From Hippasteria phrygiana (Eukaryota; Echinodermata; Asteroidea; Valvatida; Goniasteridae), in assembly GCA_037893225.1 (NCBI GenBank), contig JAZGUH010000756.1:379501-443500 (forward strand): DNA of 64,000 nucleotides, written 5' to 3'. Shown here in pieces: positions 46,326 to 56,529 of the stretch. A program made the position numbers and the translations under genes. Positions within the stretch are counted from its first letter, which is position 1; each line of letters starts with the position of its first letter. Under the pieces are notes generated by a model, which saw only the letters and a list, made by a program, of their open reading frames with translations, was not told the origin of the DNA and made no database searches.

Positions 46326-46387
46326 GTTATGCGTTGACTGTACAATGTACATGTCTTATCTTGCACACTCCCTCTGTTTGCTGCCAG

Positions 46388-46498
46388 GATTGTGGGAAGA
46401 TTGCAGCGAAGATCAGGTTACATCTGCCACACTCAGAGGGCCTGCCAACTTGGGACCAGCTCGGAGAATCGCTGAGAATAAATTCCTTATTGTAACAG
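46388..46498 (+). CDS. Exon 4 of the same split gene
   Basis: 111 bases with entry and exit both in phase 1. Acceptor is TTTGCTGCCAG|GA, donor is ACAG|GTATGT. It encodes LWEDCSEDQVTSATLRGPAN and then a run ending ENKFLIVTG across the splice. In the family the 'G-P-hydrophobic...F-L-I-V-T/Y-G' block precedes a helix with many hydrophobic residues, which is what exon 5 supplies. A hAT-type MITE with a perfect 8-bp duplication (46109-46325) lies only 62 bases upstream of this exon, so the insertion stopped just short of the splice site. Confidence 0.83.
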
Positions 46499-47189
46499 GT
46501 ATGTTTTCATCACATGACACCTAAGATATAAAGTGGAGGGGGGCGGATTTATATTTTTTCTATCCTAAAATATGCTTTTCTAATTTCATTTAGTGATACC
46601 AACAAAAGTGCACTTGGCAATGAGTTGTTCCCAACTTGGTGGGGAAAAAAAAACATTTTATTTTCCAACCTCACAAAAAGAAATCATGATTTTATTCATT
46701 TTATATCATTCTTTCTGGAAATGAAACCAAGGATTCCCATAAAGTGTATCCGGAAATGTATATGTATATGTAGCTCGACTTCACGAAGAAACCTGTGGAG
46801 ACAAGATGAAGAAATGTTCAATGTCGGAGGAAAATAATCAGGGCGGCCTTATCTCAGTTCAGCAATTGCTGTGCAGTTGCCCCGAGGGGCATGCCACAAA
46901 GATCACTGTGTCAGTACAGGATCACCTCAGATGGCAGACTTTGTTGGTACGTGCCTCCTACTCAGAGCCTCCCACAGTCCTTGTACTTACTTGGATCAGC
47001 AATTCGCAAGACGACCATTTGAATTGATATGATCTACATGTATGGCTTGACGCAACCACCGCAGTATGGATTCTGCCTGTTTCTGTATGTTCAATTGCCA
47101 TTATATGCCGGCTGACATTTTGCCGGCTTAGCGTACCCGCGATCATCTTACAGTCATATCTGGTGTTGATTCCACTGTTGATGTACAAT

Positions 47190-48980
47190 TTTTATGCTCA
47201 CTGGAGGTAACCCAAGACCCGGTGACCTTATGGCGGGAGAAGCTGTGCGCACTGGGAATTTGTTGTCATGTTCATTGTTACACACGTGCACCGGATAAAA
47301 AGGACTCCATTCCCACAGTAGTATTTAATCACGCTCTGATTGTCAAATTGACAGAATGCATTTGATGAGAATCACACATGTTCATGCAAACGCTCGTGAC
47401 TGAGCATTCTGAAATAATAGGGCTGTGCATGCGAACCGGGTACCCGAGTTATCAACTGCTATAATGTCAGGAACCGGTTCCAGATTATGCGGGAATCGAG
47501 TACCCATAACTGAATTAGCAATTTCTTAGACAATGAAAAGGAACGTTTTTGAATGTCATTTGTGGGGGAATTTTTGTCAAATCAAAACCAGGATACATGG
47601 AAAAACAAAACAGATTAACGTCTGTGATGCTTGCAAATGCAGTTTACACTGTAACGCTATAGAGCTGTGGTAGTATTAATGTGCCGACCTTTACAGACAA
47701 TATGAACAGCAATTTCCAAGATTAAATTTTTGGGATTGGCTTTCTTTAACGGGTGCCCGGGTTCTCATGTTGTTTTTTTTCAATCGGAAACCCGATTAGT
47801 GTGCTACCCGTAAATGCACACCCTAAATAGCCGCTGGCCTTCAATTTAAGAGGACCATACTGCACAGTTTTAGACCACTCGGTCCGGGTTGTACCACTGA
47901 GTAGAGGGGAAATGCACACAATTAACTTGAAGTTCACCCCAAGGTAACGTGGGTTTTTAAAGTACCGTTGCACACCCGCAAGTCTCAATAATTTTACACC
48001 GCCTGGGTCTATAGGTCTGAAAATGGGATAATTTCTTTGGTATCTATTGAAGATTTATCCTCTATTTAGATCTGGACCCAGGTAAACCGTAAGGGTGGTG
48101 GGGCAGGCAACCTAAAATGTGGACAACCCCACCACCTCTGTTGTAGCCCTTGACCGAGAGTGTTTTTTAGCCTGTATCGGGCGACTTCCATAAAAAGTGC
48201 CCTCTAGTTTTACTTCGTTATACAAACGTTTCTTACCCAACTCAGAGTCTAGATCTTTATGCATATGCAGTGCCTGAGATCATGCTAATTCTGTATTGAT
48301 TTATTCAATACAGAATATTCCCTTGCCCCAGCTAGCCCCAGCTAGCATAATGAAAGGTCTCTCCCAAGCGTGCCAGATGTGAAGTAGTGTTGAATACCCC
48401 AGGTGGATATTATTCTGATGGTGATGAAGTGCATGGTTAACCACTTGAATGCCATCTAGTCTCACCTGGTTGCAGTAGTTGTCCCGATATCGTAACGGGC
48501 CTGTCACCGCTAAGACCCGACTGTTGCCAGAGAGTGATACACCCGTGTCGTTCACCACACTAGTCCTGCTAAGCTGTCTACATTGAGCCAGTGATGCAGT
48601 GCCTCGACCCGGTCATGGCGCTTACCCATTCTAGCTTGAACGGTAGTGTGGTTGAGTGCACCCCACTGGGCCCATCCAGCTTGTTGTCGTGTCACCCACC
48701 ACAGCCTGGCCTTCTCTGGAAGTGATACCCTTGTGGCATGCTGCTCTATTCGACTAGAACATGGTCCTGCCTGCCGTGTAGTTAATGTCATATACATGTA
48801 GCATCGCCACTTTACATTAAAAGGCTATATCTTATACTGCCTAAATGAACTATGACTTATATGGAGACAGGCAACTTATTAAGTCAGTGTTTATAATTCA
48901 AGAAGCACATGAGCTGAGAAGAAACCAGCTATATAGTGACTGTCAATTAAGTCCCTATTCCCACCATGTTTATGGATTTT
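47190..48980. other. Intron 4, left part; little recognised
   Basis: 47985-48160 is the inverse copy of 43870-44055. 48300-48790 has two - strand open frames with weak resemblance to worn transposase sequence that I cannot confirm. 47400-47480 (GGGCTGTGCATGCGAACCGG) is echoed at 38102. Confidence 0.4.
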
Positions 48981-49077
48981 CAGAGTGGGATTTGAACCTG
49001 CGACCTCCGGAATACTGTACCAGTGCTCTACCAACTGAGCTATCTTGCCCTATGTTGGTGGTCTCCAAAATTGTCAG
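48981..49077 (-). mobile_element. tRNA-bearing repeat, minus-strand fragment
   Basis: The - strand reads ACCACCAACATAGGGCAAGA, TAGCTCAGTTGGTAGAGCAC and GGAGGTCGCAGGTTCAAATC. Only the tRNA-like part and a short lead are kept. Confidence 0.7.
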
Positions 49078-50279
49078 TTTAAAATTGTTGACCCTAATAT
49101 CATCACTACCCCCCCCCCCCATATGTAATCATGCCATGATGCTACCATCAGCCCTGATATTCAGGGAACGCAACAGCACCTTGCAGTGCATTGGCACTAC
49201 AACCCCATAAAACCTCTCGTCCGGGCTTCTTTAATTCTGCATCTCCATCTAACATTCCTCCAGACGTCAGCCAAGTTTTTTGTTTTAAGATGCCCAGTCT
49301 CTGTCCCATTATCAGCTGTAGTCCCTAGAGAACTTGGGGTGACATTCAGTGGGAACTGAACCATGAATCCAGCGTCATTCCTTTTTGGCCTAAAGAGGTA
49401 GCTCATTGCTGAATTGATTAATGCCGAGACGGATAATAGCGAAATAAGTCGGGTTGTAATGAAGGGCTCGCCAATGCATACTGATGCGCTAGGAACCTCA
49501 AGGCAGATCATTTAGACATTTAGACGTTCAGATCATTTGAGCTGAGTGCACATTACACTGAATTTCTGACACTCGATTCCGTCATCAAAATGAGCATTTG
49601 GAGGTTGGGCAGTGTTGACTTCACAGCTGAGCATTAGGCATTAGTAACATTTTGTGAATAATCAAGGTTAACAGAAAATGACTAACAGGGGTAGAGCCAG
49701 AGTTTTGCATGGGGTGGGGGGGGGGGGGGGGGGTCAGGCATGACAATTTTTACCGTAGAAGGAGAAAAAAAGTCTGCAAAAAATCTGAGACAGAATACAA
49801 AAAATAAAGGCGAACAGGCCTGGTCGTAGACTGTTACGAGTAAAAGAGCAAAAATGATACGGAAGGGAAGTGGTCAACCCCAAACTCCCCAGCCCTGATT
49901 CACCACTGACTTGTACACACAGTCGTGTTTTACTATACTACAGAGGACAACGCTTTGTCTTCTCGATTGTACCTTTACTTTACAATTCTCCATAGACATT
50001 TTACACATTTGTACCTCGGAGCACAACACACATTCGCATGTCTGCATCCCTGTGGAGACATGGCATTGTTCTCCCCTTTGTCCCTGTACTTAAGCAAACC
50101 CCCATAGACTTTGTACACAAAATTCCTTGTGGAGACAACTGAACCCATAGAATTGCCTAGTGGAGACCTATTCAGTCCCTTTGTTCCCATTGTGTTCATG
50201 TCTCCACAGGGTACGGTATATTCTCTCTAATGATTTTCATTCTTTATCCTTGTGTCCTCAGTAGTAATGCAAGACATGT

Positions 50280-51022
50280 GGTTCATTCCATAAATTTGGG
50301 GTCCAAAAGTGTGACATTTTTTTTGGTGCCCCTGTAACACCTGACCTATTTATCATTAAGATTGACTTCAAACTGTTTTGTACTTGTTTGGCCTGTACTT
50401 TGCTTTACACAGTCACAATCACTCTTGGAGATAGAAGGCATTAACACACTGAACGGCCTGGATGTGATTTCTCTACAAAAATGGAAAGGTGACTCGCCTG
50501 GATGTGATTTTAGTAGGGATTACCCAATATCACATCCACACCACTAAAATCAGAGCCAGAAATCACATCCAGGATTAAGTCGTTAAAGTCCAAGATCACA
50601 TCCTGTGTTAGCACCTTGCCAAAATCACATCCACTGTCTGGCCACTTAACCAAAATCACATCCAGTGTCTGGGCCCTAGCCAAAATCACATCGTGTTTTC
50701 ACACCTCTTCAAAATCACATCCAGGATTACATTGTAAGTCATAAACCCCAATATCACATAGGATGTGATCTTGGACTTTAACGACTTAATCCTGGATGTG
50801 ATTTCTGGCTCGGATGTGATTTTGGATAATCCCTGCCAAAATCACATTCTAGCTCCAATATCACATCCACCAAAATCACCTTTCCATTTTTGTATGGAAA
50901 TCACATCCAGGCCATTCACGGTGTAAAGAATGTGTCTGGAATTGTAAAATCCTATGCACGTCACTATGTAACAGGGACACCAAAAATGTCACACTTTTGG
51001 AGCCCAAATTTGTGGAATGACC
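50280..51022. mobile_element. MITE with GGTTCATTCCATAAATTTGG ends, host of a nested element
   Basis: Inverted termini: GTTCATTCCATAAATTTGGG with GTCCAAAAGTGTGACATTTT at the left, and the inverse up to GGAATGACC at the right. The copy at 33474-33708 lacks the 479-base insert at 50445. Confidence 0.75.
50445..50923. mobile_element. Nested TAA-flanked element full of AATCACATCC motifs
   Basis: Starts CACACTGAACGGCCTGGATG and ends with the near-inverse TCCAGGCCATTCACGGTG. TAA lies on both sides (50442-50444, 50924-50926). The empty site at 33541-33560 lacks it. About 50 bases at each end are inverted. AATCACATCC/GGATGTGATT occurs more than twelve times, in both orientations. A 3-bp TAA duplication points to a PIF/Harbinger-type origin. 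Confidence 0.78.
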
Positions 51023-51709
51023 CTTGTACATGTACATATACATGTACCCACATTTCAGGAATGTTTGCTTTTGCGCATGTTCACTTTTGTACCCTCTTTC
51101 CTTTTGTACATTGTCTCAAATGGGAGCTTCCGCCGCCCTCCGTGTTTGGCTAAGATCTACAGTCAGTTTGCACGGAATGTTGCAAAACGGGCACCGCTAT
51201 CGCACACGGTGAATCTATTATATTTGAATCTATTATTCCCGGCATTTGTCAAATGCCGGGAATTGAATTTGTCAAGGAGGCGAGCGGCTGAGAGTGGGCA
51301 GTTGTCTGCGCATTATCGTCCCTCTGAGGGTTGGAGGAATTGTGCTCCGGAGGGCCTCGACAAGGCCACACGCACCCTAAGCGTGAATATATTATGTCTG
51401 ATAAGATCTCCAGTCGTGATGTGGGGATTTCTATCACACAAATAATCCCCCCCCCCCCTCCCCTTTGACAAAAAATGAATTCTGTGGTTTCTGCCATACA
51501 GGAATCCATGGGTTGATAGCAGCAATAGGCATATTCTAACACCTATAGCATGACATGGACACACGTAAATACACTGACAATCAGCAAAGGTCCTGTTGAC
51601 AAATACACGAATTCTATTCAAAGAGGAAAAAAAATATGTTTTGCTTGGACGTAATCTCTATTTAAATTATTTTTAAAATAATTTGTATCCTTTCATAAGT
51701 ATTCGTAAA

Positions 51710-51860
51710 ATTCATATCCTCATTGAGGGATCCCCCAAATTGTCGCTTCCCTAGGTTGTATCGTAAAAGTTGGGGCGTGATTCCTGGCTATAGGATATTA
51801 TGGGTTTATGACTTCTGACCAGCTCCCACCGAGCAAAGATAATTTGGGAGACGGGCAACA
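51710..51860 (+). mobile_element. Body fragment of the tRNA-bearing repeat
   Basis: TATCCTCATTGAGGGATCCC, AGGTTGTATCGTAAAAGTTGG and TGGGTTTATGACTTCTGACC match the body at 19280-19390; it stops at AATTTGGGAGACGGGCAACA, just before the tRNA-like part. Confidence 0.65.
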
Positions 51861-52178
51861 AAGGGATACAGAATCTTGTGCTGGTGAAGTTTTTTAAGAA
51901 TCAATGCCATTGGGTTGCATTTTCTAAAGCAAATATTGGAAAAGTCGAGTCTCTCTGTAAATCCTGGCAAATTTAAATCAAGATAGCATCTATATTTTGA
52001 TCTCTGTTTTTCAGTTTGAGGATTTAAAAAAAAGTTACTCAGTCCAACAGGGTGAATTTGTGATAATTTCTATTTCTATAAAAAATTTAGAAATGTTTTT
52101 TAAGTTTTAAAGTAAAATATATTTAATTGATTTTTTTTCAGCATAACAATTTTCAACAATAAAATCTTTGTCTTCCAG

Positions 52179-52400
52179 GTACCAGGGATAAGGACATGAG
52201 TGCCTTACTTCTTCAGCTGGCTGTATACATCGCCAACCTCTTCTACTTAACCTCAGATGCGGTTGCCATGGTGATAGAGGACGAGTCATTGAGAGGAGAG
52301 ATTGCCGCCACTCACAATCTCATTGTTGTAGGTGGACCGGTAGAGAATTCATGGGCGCAGAATTTCCTAGACAAGGTGCCAGTGACAACAACTGACAGTG
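52179..52400 (+). CDS. Exon 5 of the same split gene
   Basis: 222 bases, phase 1 in and out. Acceptor is TTTGTCTTCCAG|GT. The peptide begins TRDKDMSALLLQLAVYIANL and includes THNLIVVGGPVENSWAQNFL near its end. The 'NLIVVGGPVENSW' strand-turn is the strongest recognisable block of the gene and matches what I recall of ARB_06907-like proteins. The donor that keeps the frame and phase with exon 6 is GTG|GTTAGC at 52401, which is weak. Alternatives at 52376 (GTGCCA) and 52382 (GTGACA) lie in the wrong phase for the exon 6 acceptor. Without splicing the frame runs into TAG at 52403. Confidence 0.85.
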
Positions 52401-52602
52401 GTTAGCACGGCTTGGATTTTTAACAATCATCTTAAAAATTTTGTTAAACATCAGTCTTCGATTTTGTTCTTTTTAGTTTGTGTATGAATTTTATACCCTA
52501 CAAAAAGCCATAACTTTAACGTGTTCCGCAGTTATGAGCTACATCAATCAATTAATGCAGGTGGAATTTGGACATGATTCTTTGGGTGAAGTTCCTCATA
52601 TC

Positions 52603-52827
52603 TTAACCCCTGGTGTCTGGCTGTTATTGATAGGGGGCGGGGGAGACTGGTTTGTCAAGAACGGGCTGTGTTTGAAAAAGCTCCATCTAGCTCCACTCCC
52701 ACTCAAGAGTTGTGTCGTTGAAACATGAATGCATTGAGTATGCGCAGGAATGCGTGTATAGACAAGAGGCCAGGTGGTCCTTTTCAAACCACGGTTATGT
52801 CAGTCTTCTGTATTCTCAGGAGGTTAA
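52603..52827. mobile_element. TTAA MITE of the second family, just after exon 5
   Basis: TTAACCCCTGGTGTCTGGCT at 52603, CTCAGGAGGTTAA ending 52827. Best preserved member of the family seen at 5477-5698. Confidence 0.72.
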
Positions 52828-52908
52828 AGGAATGTATTAATGACTATCCCGTTCAACTTTCTTTCACACATAATAACCATGTCTAGCAACAATACGAGTG
52901 TAATCTCA

Positions 52909-53186
52909 GCGGTGAGATTTTTCCACATTTTTCCTGATTTCAGGATTTGGGGTAAAACCCCCTTGCTCCTTAAATTGTTGTATCATTCCAAAATGACCTA
53001 CTGCAACATGAAACAGTCTTCTTTTCATTCTAATGACCTTTTTTTGTCATTTTGAACTGCGTCTTTTGGTAGAAAATGCAGTTTGTTTTCTTTAGGCCTG
53101 TGCATTTTTTTTAGCAATGCCATACAAATCAAATGCCTCTGAATGTTTTGTGGAAATTTCATTTTCCCTCAAATCTCACCCTAGTG
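52909..53186. mobile_element. MITE of the CAGGGGTGAGATT family
   Basis: CAGCGGTGAGATTTTTCCAC at the left, AAATCTCACCCTAG at the right. It lies in intron 5. The inner TTTTGAACTGCGTCTTTTGG matches 1270-2021. Confidence 0.65.
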
Positions 53187-53189
53187 ATC

Positions 53190-55200
53190 TAAATGTTTTT
53201 CATTTGAAGAGAAATGGTGGTTTACAATTCTTTTAAAATCTTTCAAAGATGGTCATGGAAGAGGGCACTGTTCGTGTTTCATAACAGAAAGAATTTAGTC
53301 AAAGAGCATACATGAAATAGCAGAACAAAAATACTTCCTCCAATAATAGATCAATATGCATGTTTTAAAGAAATGTTGGTTAGAAATAGTTTCCAAACGA
53401 GATACTTTAATGGAAACCAACTATATGCGGCACATGCAACCTACTCAAAGCAAGTGTTAAATATATGTGAGATCGTTTGCACACAACACAACGGAGGGAC
53501 TGCTGTCGTGCCTGTGACGACATATACAATTCAGCTCATGAATATGGAATTATGTAAATTACCAAAAAATGTGCAATTACTTGCTGGAATTGCCACAAGA
53601 AAGGCCCTGGAAATTCATAGTAGCACGGAAATAATGCTTTCCTCAAATGTATTCAGGTAAAAATCATAATTGCATTGTGCATGTAAATATAATGTTACAG
53701 CATCCAGAACAAGGCCTGTACAGAAAAAGTGCTTAAAGATTTGCCTGATGATGCGAGCGTTTTGTGCTGTCTGTGTTACAGGCTGAGCCCGTCAATACAT
53801 TTATTTTTTTCATAAATTGGTCGTTTGACATTTCCCAGCTTGCTCATTAGGGCTTCTCTCTTAATGACGAAGTTCATAATGCGACTTCGGTGTTTTTGTC
53901 TCGGCGTCGTATCACAAATGATTTGTATTCCTCGGGAGGGAAATAAAATACTTGCCTAATCGCCCTGCCATTTTGTCTCTTTAAAATGTCAGAGCCTGCT
54001 GTGAAGATGCCTGTTTGTCTTTTGTCGGTAAACAATGTCTCAATTACTAGTCTGCAATTCTGCGCTTCCCAAAATAGCAAAGGATTGTAATCCATTATTT
54101 TTTTGTGATTACGTTTTTGTTGTTAGACCTGTTCCTGGTATTGTTATATGAATGAGTCCTTAAAAAACATTTTAAGATTTTTAAGAAAAACAACTGGGTT
54201 TTTTAGGTTTTTTTAAGTAAAAGCTAAAACAAATGTCCATAAAGACAAAACTACGCTGTTTGCTTCGTAGGAAATGGGAATTTTGAGCTGCGTTACGATA
54301 TGGGACAATTTCACATAGTTTTAATGATATAAGTTTAGGACAAATAAATATGTTTAGTGTTTTGCTTTCTTGTTTTCTAACGAGGAGCCCCTTTTTAGTA
54401 GATGCTTCCATATTTGTCCAATATAGTCGCTGGCTTTTGTTTAATTTAAATATGTTTGTTTTTCTCAAACAAAAGTTGCTGCCAGCTTTTCTGGATATCA
54501 GCCATGAATTATATTTTCTTTTTTCGATTATTTTTTCCTTGTCTGTATTTTACCCTTTTAAACATCTTCAGGGAAAGGGAGCTAGGGGATCCTCAAAAAG
54601 AAAGTAGATGGGGACACGCAAAATATTTGTTTTATAATTACTTGGCCTTAGGCCTAAGTAAAGAATCCACAGACCACCTTTGTTGTTCTTTGATGAAATT
54701 GGTACACATTTTTGGGCTCTTTTCAAATGCTTTTGTAAAAAAAAAAAAATGAAGACCATTAAGTGTACCTCTCTGTGAGAGTATCCAAAATTGTCGGTTA
54801 AGGAACATAAGGGAATTTAGACTTGACTGCACACTTATTAGCATCCTTCTTTTAACCAAAGCATCATTGTGTTTGTTGTGTGGACATTCCTTCGTTCTCA
54901 TGTAGTTAAGACAAAACGCATTTCAAAACCACACACACTCGTACTGTTAACAATTGTTGGATATGAAATTTCCACCGTGATGTGCTTGACTGTTGTACTT
55001 TATTTTGCTAGACACGTATCGTAGAAAAAATGCCTCTAAGACCATTTTTTCAGAAAGTGGGAAATGTTGTGTGGACATGTGAAAGTCCACACAATGTCTT
55101 GAGAACCTGCATCGTGAGGACAGGTCCCACACAGTGAATGCAGTGCTAACCCAACCAAATAAAATGCTCTGTTTGTTGGTGAGGGGAAAATGCATATGTG
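53190..55200. other. Intron 5, middle; nothing supportable
   Basis: Open frames on both strands, none with family resemblance or splice borders that fit the split gene. 54735-54747 is an A homopolymer. Confidence 0.45.
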
Positions 55201-55219
55201 AAAGGTGGTAATTTCAGCA

Positions 55220-55625
55220 ACAAAAGCTGTGAGGTGCTAAAAGGAATCTGTGAGGTGCTGAACAAAATCTGCGTGGTATACACCACATTTTAAGAAACTG
55301 TGTGTTCACCTCACACCTTTACTGAGAAAATCTGCAAGGTGCACAGCTTACCTCAGGAAAGTCTTTGAGGTGCGTATGTACCTCATACTAAGAAAATCAG
55401 CAAGATGTGCACCGCACACCTTCAGGAAACCTGCGAGGTCCTCACCTCGCATCTCGAGGTCATCTGCGAGGCAGATACCAGGGGAAACATTGACTCGCAC
55501 ATAATACCAGTCTTCAATTCCCAAGATTTTCTCGGTGTCATTTAGATTTTCTTGGTATGAGGGACACACCTCACAGACTTTCCTGAGATGTGCGGTGTCC
55601 ACCTTGCAGATTTTCTTGAAATGTG
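55220..55625. repeat. Degenerate ~33-bp tandem repeat before exon 6
   Basis: Worn units built on GAAAATCTGCGAGGTGC, many including a GAGGTGC...GCACCTC-like pair. It ends about 40 bases upstream of the exon 6 acceptor. Confidence 0.6.
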
Positions 55626-55663
55626 ATCCATTAACCCGGAGAATTTCTGTCTGGAATGGTTAG

Positions 55664-55833
55664 GTCTGAAGCTGGGCGAGTGCATTTTCTCCGATCGGAG
55701 AACAGGGGCCCTGTTTCTGGCTCCCCATCGAGCTGACAAACTCGCCTTGATTCTGCTGGGAAACTCCCCCAAAGGACTTGAAGATGTTGTGCGTCTTGCC
55801 AGCCCTACTATACCACCCATGACGCGATCCCCT
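55664..55833 (+). CDS. Exon 6 of the same split gene
   Basis: 170 bases. The acceptor AG is at 55662-55663 and the donor is CCT|GTAAGT at 55834. It enters in phase 1 (GT completes a glycine) and ends in phase 0. The peptide includes LKLGECIFSDRRTGALFLAP, then RADKLALILLGNSPKGLEDV and RLASPTIPPMTRSP. The pattern 'G-x-C-x-F...TGALFLAPH...LALILLGNS' resembles the late beta strands of the family: a segment of the type 'x-L-G-P-C-x-F...G-x-x-F-L-x-P'. A degenerate ~33-bp tandem repeat ends about 40 bases before the exon. Confidence 0.85.
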
Positions 55834-55984
55834 GTAAGTTATACGTCTGATTTTGGGGGTTGTGGGCAGTGAGATTGCAGGTGAGGTGATGGGAACCCCG
55901 GGATATTAGCAAAGATGGTATCCACAGTATCCCCATTCCAAACATATTCCTTCTGTCTACCTCCCCCTGCTCTCTAACCCAGCC

Positions 55985-56205
55985 CTCAAACTCTGCCCCA
56001 AACCCCGCCCCCAAACCCCGCCCCCAAACCCCGCCCCCAAACCCCGCCCCCAAAACCCCGCCCCCAAAACCCCGTCCTCAAACCCCGTCCCTAAACCCCA
56101 AACCCCGACCCCAAACCCCGTCCCCAAACCCCAAACCCCGACCCCAAACCCCGCCCCCAAACCCCGCCCCCAAACCCCGCCCCCAAACCCCGCCCCCGAC
56201 CCAAA
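55985..56205. repeat. C-rich minisatellite (CCCCGCCCCCAAA) in the last intron
   Basis: More than fifteen 12-14 base units of CCCCGCCCCCAAAC and variants (CCCCGTCCCCAAAC). The other strand is strongly G-rich with regular GGGG/GGGGG runs. It fills nearly half of the 494-base intron between exons 6 and 7. Confidence 0.88.
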
Positions 56206-56327
56206 AACCTGATGTATTTCAAATCAGCTCAATTCTTCCAGTCTATGACTATCATGCCAAATTAATAACACTATAAATAAAGTAAACCTCACTAAACCTC
56301 TTGATTATGCCGCCTTTCTCTTTGCAG

Positions 56328-56462
56328 TTCTCCAACTTGATACCAGACTTCGTCCTGACAGGGCCGGCGTTCGGAGCCAAAGGTCCCGGGGGATACCTGT
56401 GTGTAGGCTTCTGGGGAAACTGCTGGGATTTCAGGCTAGAGCTTGCCTCGTGTGTATGCTGA
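56328..56462 (+). CDS. Exon 7, last coding exon and stop of the split gene
   Basis: 135 bases after a textbook acceptor (CCGCCTTTCTCTTTGCAG). It encodes FSNLIPDFVLTGPAFGAKGP, then GGYLCVGFWGNCWDFRLELA and SCVC, ending with TGA at 56460-56462. The 'PD-[FWY]-[VL]-V...G-P...G-x-G-G-[FY]-x-x-x-G-F-W-G-N-x-W-[DE]-[FY]-R' ending is characteristic of the C-terminus of ARB_06907-like and related bacterial secreted hydrolases as I remember them, and is the main basis for the family call. Two AATAAA signals follow at once. The four cysteines in this exon could form disulfides in a secreted protein (inference). Confidence 0.87.
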   Translation, partial: FSNLIPDFVLTGPAFGAKGPGGYLCVGFWGNCWDFRLELASCVC

Positions 56463-56509
56463 ATCATGTTGATTTTCTTCTAGACCGAACAAATCCAATA
56501 TTTAATCTG

Positions 56510-56528
56510 AATAAAATTGGACAATAAA
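56510..56528 (+). promoter_or_regulatory. Polyadenylation signals of the split gene
   Basis: Two AATAAA hexamers (56510-56515 and 56523-56528) lie 47 and 60 bases after the stop codon. This is a usual spacing for a short 3' UTR and agrees with exon 7 being terminal. Hexamers are common in AT-rich DNA, so the support is moderate. Confidence 0.5.
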
Positions 56529-56529
56529 T

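Noticed and set aside
48301..48797. Two minus-strand ORFs as a Tc1-type transposase
   Set aside because: Some phrases look transposase-like, but I could not place the DDE blocks in order, so it is left as unassigned.
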